Below are positions 60,348 to 64,000 of a DNA stretch of 64,000 bases, one piece after another; position 1 is the stretch's first letter; the number at the start of each line of letters is the position of its first letter. The stretch is taken from the NCBI GenBank assembly GCA_021613535.1, contig CP075493.1, forward strand, positions 9,486,001 to 9,550,000. Direction: 5' to 3'. The notes below the pieces were generated by a model. That model saw only the letters and a list, made by a program, of their open reading frames with translations, was not told where the DNA came from and did no database searches. The DNA is from Adineta vaga. Its lineage: Eukaryota > Rotifera. Both the position numbers and the translations under genes were made by a program.

Positions 60348-63339
60348 TTATAAATGACTAATTTGTGATTTACGAAGTGATAGAATTGTTGATGTATTTC
60401 GTTGTGGTGTTTGAGGCGCTAGAGCAGGACGAGGAATACTCGATTTACGTGGTGGAACAGGCTACCGATTTATGATTAGTCGTTGTTGGCATAACTTTAC
60501 TTTTATTTAATGAAGTATATGGCATTGATGAATTTGTTGATTTGGTTTGTTTAGATATCTGTAAATTTGAAGTTGAAGGTGGAGAAAGTGCAGATTTCGT
60601 CGATGATGAAGATTGTGGTTGGGTATATGTACGAAATGATACCATAGGTTTCTTTAATATTGGTGATTGTTTGGAACGATTATAAGTCGTATTGGTCATG
60701 ACAATTGGTTTAGATTTTATGGTACTTGGTACTTTATTAGATTTATTAAAATTCGCTAGAAATGTCGATGATGGTGGTGAAAAATCTGTATCATCTAAGC
60801 CAATCGATTCAGATTTAGAGGTGATTGATAATGAACTAGTGCTTCGATGTTCTACAGAAAGAAATCAATGATCGATTATTATTAGAAGAACAGTTACCTT
60901 CGCGTTTAGTTGGTATAATGAAACTTTTACTCATAGGTTGTTGTTGTTGGTGTCGTTGATAATTGATTGCATCGATTGTTCTATATGAAAGATTGCCATA
61001 TGCTTTGATCTGTTTTCTTGGTAGTGGTGTTGAAGCAGTGATAGTTGGTGATTTGATTTGATTGACTTTTTTATTGAAAGGTTCAACTGAATCTAAACAT
61101 TGTATATTGGTCGGTTTTAATTTTGGTGGTGCTGGTATTAATGTTGCTCGTCGAACAGGTTCTTTGATTTGTGATGGTGATTGAATTGAAGAAGAATTTT
61201 GTGGAGAAGATTCATTGAGAACACGTTCAAGTCGTTGACGTAATTCATCCATGTAACTAGCTGATTTAATTGGAGATTTTCCATTATGTTTCTCTTCTTC
61301 TAAGTCGTCATCATCATCATCATCATCATCCTCGTCGCCGTCATCGTCATTGTCATTATTTCCTAAACCACATAGGGAAATTTTATGTCTACCTATCTGA
61401 CAAGAAAAACATTATTTACCTGATGTAGTCGAATGAAGTGCATAGTAATGATTGTGAAGTATGTGTGTTCGATTTTCGTGAATAGTTACATCACTATTAT
61501 GTTGTTGTTCAATTGGTATTTCTGATGGAGTAAGACAAATCGTAGCGAAACGACCTTGAAAGATAAATTTTATAAATATAATTGATAATGAATGTTACAT
61601 TCTTTTGGGAATAAGTTTATCAATCTCAGACATCGACGATTTTACAAGGTAAACTCGACATCAAAATATGTCTATTGTATGTTCATCGTTATTCTTCTTA
61701 CCTGTTAGACGATATGCACTCATTGCTTGTTCCATAAATGAATAATTCACTTTCAATTGTTGTCCAAACTAAATAATAAGATTTGTGTTACCTATGTTAC
61801 TTAGAAAGCACAATAGTTATACTTTAGCTATACGAATATTCATAATCCATCGATCGAATTCATTTTTTGTATCTACACACATGTATTTTATATATTTCGA
61901 ACTCTTCTTTTGAATTAATGGATGCTACAAATGAAGATTCATTCGTTAGTAATTATATGAAAAAGGATTAAATGTTAAATAACCTTCAATGCAAAACAAA
62001 AGTCACTAGGTGATTTGAATTTTTTTTTCCATTCTAATCCAAAAAATAATTCAACGTTTTCAAATTTAGCCAAACAAACAAGATCCTTCTAAAATTTTGA
62101 ATCAAAATAACGACAAAGAAAAAGAAAAGAGATTTACTTACTTTGCTTTTGCCTTTTGGTACAAAATAAAGACCTGATGAACGAAGTACACAGAAATGTT
62201 TTTTCCATGATTTACGGGATTTTTCTTTCAAATAAATATTTCCTTCGATATCAGGTGCATGAAATAAATCGTCAATAGATGATATTGTATGAAAGAAATT
62301 ATATTTTTCAAAACGTTTAGTAAAACTTAATCGATTTGATGATATTGTTGGCCACATAAGAATAGCTTCTGTTAATATATGATGATCTTCAAAAATACGT
62401 TCTAAAACATTCAGATAGGTTAAAATATCTTTCAATAGAATAGTTTAAAATACCCATATGAAGATCAGGTAAAACTTCGATAAGAACATAATTAATATCA
62501 GGTTCACGATGATTTTTATGAATAAGTAAAAGAAGAACATCACGTATTAACATTAAATCATCAATAAATATACTTTTTGTTGAACCATCATCATTGTATG
62601 TTCGAATAAGAATTTTTGATGAATGTTCAGAATGAGATAATACTGAGTCATTCGAATCAAGAATCATTTTTGGTGTTTCTTTTAATGAATCATTCAATGG
62701 TATCATTGAACGATAGATCATCTATATGAAAACAAAATTCAAATTCACTTTCTAATGAATATATATAATGATTCATACTGTTTCATCAGGATTTGATACG
62801 ACAACTTTTTCAGTTGATCCACTATCACTAAATGCTGAATCACAATCATCTGTATTGTTAGTTGTACATTTTGATGTAAATCCTGCATTTGAATGATGAA
62901 TATTGGATGTACTATATAGAGGATACGATTCAGTACCAATCTCATCACCAAGTCCACTTGAACAAGCACTTGAATCTGAAGATCGTTGCTGTTGTTGAAC
63001 TGCTTGAGACTCTAGTTGTGTCATCGCACAATCATTAATTGTTAATGTTAAACTAGCTAAAGCAGCTTCAAGTTGATCTTCAAGTGTACGAAGTTCATGA
63101 ACACAACCATTCGTAGAAAAAGATGAAGGAGATTTGATTGATGTTGATGGATAATAATTCATATTGAATTTTGTATTTGATAATTGTTTTTGTTCGGTTT
63201 CATCAAATTCAACTTGAATATCTCGTAATTCATTGAGAATCGCATCAAGTTCAGGTGAATCGTCTTCGTCTATCAGATAAAGAGAAAATGAAAATGAATC
63301 AATCTTGTCTATTCTTTTAACCTTCACATACTTACTCAT
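60348..63339 (-). CDS. MRL-family adaptor (RIAM/lamellipodin-like), RA-PH
   Basis: A start ATG at 63339 followed at once by a GTAAGT donor splices over 67 nt to [18 protein letters not shown] (an unspliced read-through is also open). A helical, Ser-rich N-terminal part follows. Then comes the Ras-association domain ([33 protein letters not shown]) and, without a gap, the PH domain ([56 protein letters not shown]). The RA-PH unit is the MRL signature (MIG-10, RIAM/APBB1IP, lamellipodin/RAPH1), which links Rap/Ras GTPases to Ena/VASP, talin and actin. The tail holds an acidic Asp run coded by GAT repeats (61306-61344) and a Ser/Pro-rich stretch. The last Pro-rich piece ([17 protein letters not shown]) is in another frame from about 60460; a 34-nt GT-AG segment or a frameshift joins it. 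Confidence 0.85.
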
Positions 63340-64000
63340 GGAAAAAATTGCTTACTCGTTAGGATTGTTCGTTTGCTCCTCCGGAACAATATTTAGTATG
63401 TAATAATGATCTTTCTTTCTCTTCTTCCTCGTTTATATAGAGATATGTATGTATTTTCTGATTGACGATTAAGATAGACAAAAGAAAAAGCAAATGACGT
63501 GTGTGTTCACACATCTAACTCAAACGGAAACAGTTGTATTCTCTTTCCTTTTCCTAACAGAACATCGAGTGCAATACTGGCATAGTTATGTAAGATAAAC
63601 AGACTACTACTATTGTATCAGCACCGTTCGTCAAACGAGATGATGATGATGATGACGACAAAACTTTGAAATAATACTTTCTATCAGACAAGAGAAGATT
63701 GTCAATTGAATGGCACGCATGCAAGCATGGATCTATTCGACGTCATCATCTTGATCATTTACATTTTTTATTCAAGCTTAAGTTTCTATGATATGTTAGT
63801 TGGCAAACGGAAATTAATGAATTATATATTGGTAGAATACCCTTTTTTTTCCTAACAGCATGACTGACCTTCCAAGGACATATTTTATAACAATGGCAGC
63901 AATAGATTAAGATGAACAATAATAATGATGTAATCATTAGTTTTAGATTTCATTTAATTATACTAGACAAGAATACACTCTCGTCAGTAGTCAAATCATC
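63340..64000. other. 5' flank of the MRL gene
   Basis: Presumed promoter and leader. A GAT/GAC-type run lies at 63641-63659. No gene is seen up to the window edge. Confidence 0.45.

Noticed and set aside
1-64000. CRISPR arrays, bacterial operons, ribosome-binding sites, phage or virus genes
   Set aside because: The DNA is eukaryotic with spliced genes; no such structures were found. Spliced-leader RNA genes were also looked for and not seen.

Overview
The window is A+T-rich, gene-dense animal nuclear DNA. Most genes are split by short GT-AG introns, usually about 50-65 nt. The genes are clearly metazoan: a polycystin-1-like channel, FGFRL1, chondroitin synthase, MITOK/CCDC51, FAM124, NEK4, CCDC113/CFAP263, an MRL adaptor, a ZP protein and a multi-EGF protein. 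Two enzymes look foreign: an alpha-galactosidase of plant/bacterial type and an intronless PHB-depolymerase/feruloyl-esterase-like hydrolase. Tiny introns, intergenic gaps of 0.2-2.9 kb and foreign-looking hydrolases next to ordinary animal genes fit a bdelloid rotifer best. That assignment is an inference.

Layout. 0.9-1.6 kb: a possibly broken type II membrane protein (-). 2.5-12.5 kb: a giant PKD1-like gene (-) with two NHL propellers at its N terminus. 13.3-15.2 kb: FAM124-like (-). 17.8-20.2 kb: secreted protein with about ten EGF modules (+). 20.5-22.0 kb: seven-TM protein of unknown family (-). 22.6-23.7 kb: rhodopsin-class GPCR (-). 26.3-27.6 kb: secreted GH27 alpha-galactosidase (-). 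28.1-29.9 kb: EGF/ZP membrane protein (+). 30.1-31.2 kb: triple cold-shock-domain protein (-). 31.4-32.3 kb: MITOK (-). 33.4-34.1 kb: two small unknown genes (+). 34.3-36.4 kb: DNA polymerase lambda (-). 36.8-39.2 kb: NEK4-like kinase (-). 40.1 kb: tRNA-Gly(TCC) (+). 40.4-41.8 kb: CFAP263/CCDC113 (-). 44.4-46.4 kb: FGFRL1-like receptor (+). 46.8-47.9 kb: unknown multi-TM protein (-). 48.9-51.1 kb: SLC22-like transporter (-). 52.5-53.4 kb: alpha/beta hydrolase (-). 53.5-54.1 kb: small secreted Asn/Gly/Tyr-rich protein (-). 54.5-57.5 kb: chondroitin sulfate synthase (-). 60.3-63.3 kb: MRL (RIAM/lamellipodin) RA-PH adaptor (-).

These are independent eukaryotic genes, not one pathway. Loose themes are cilia and mechanosensation (polycystin, NEK4, CFAP263), extracellular matrix and signalling (EGF, ZP, FGFRL1, CHSY), mitochondria (MITOK, perhaps the CSD protein) and double-strand-break repair (Pol lambda, relevant to desiccation-tolerant animals). 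The most novel items are the NHL-polycystin fusion, whose two propellers sit on two phase-1 exons of exactly 888 nt each, and the plant-type alpha-galactosidase with an animal-style signal-peptide exon. Exon limits were read by eye from splice motifs and reading frame.
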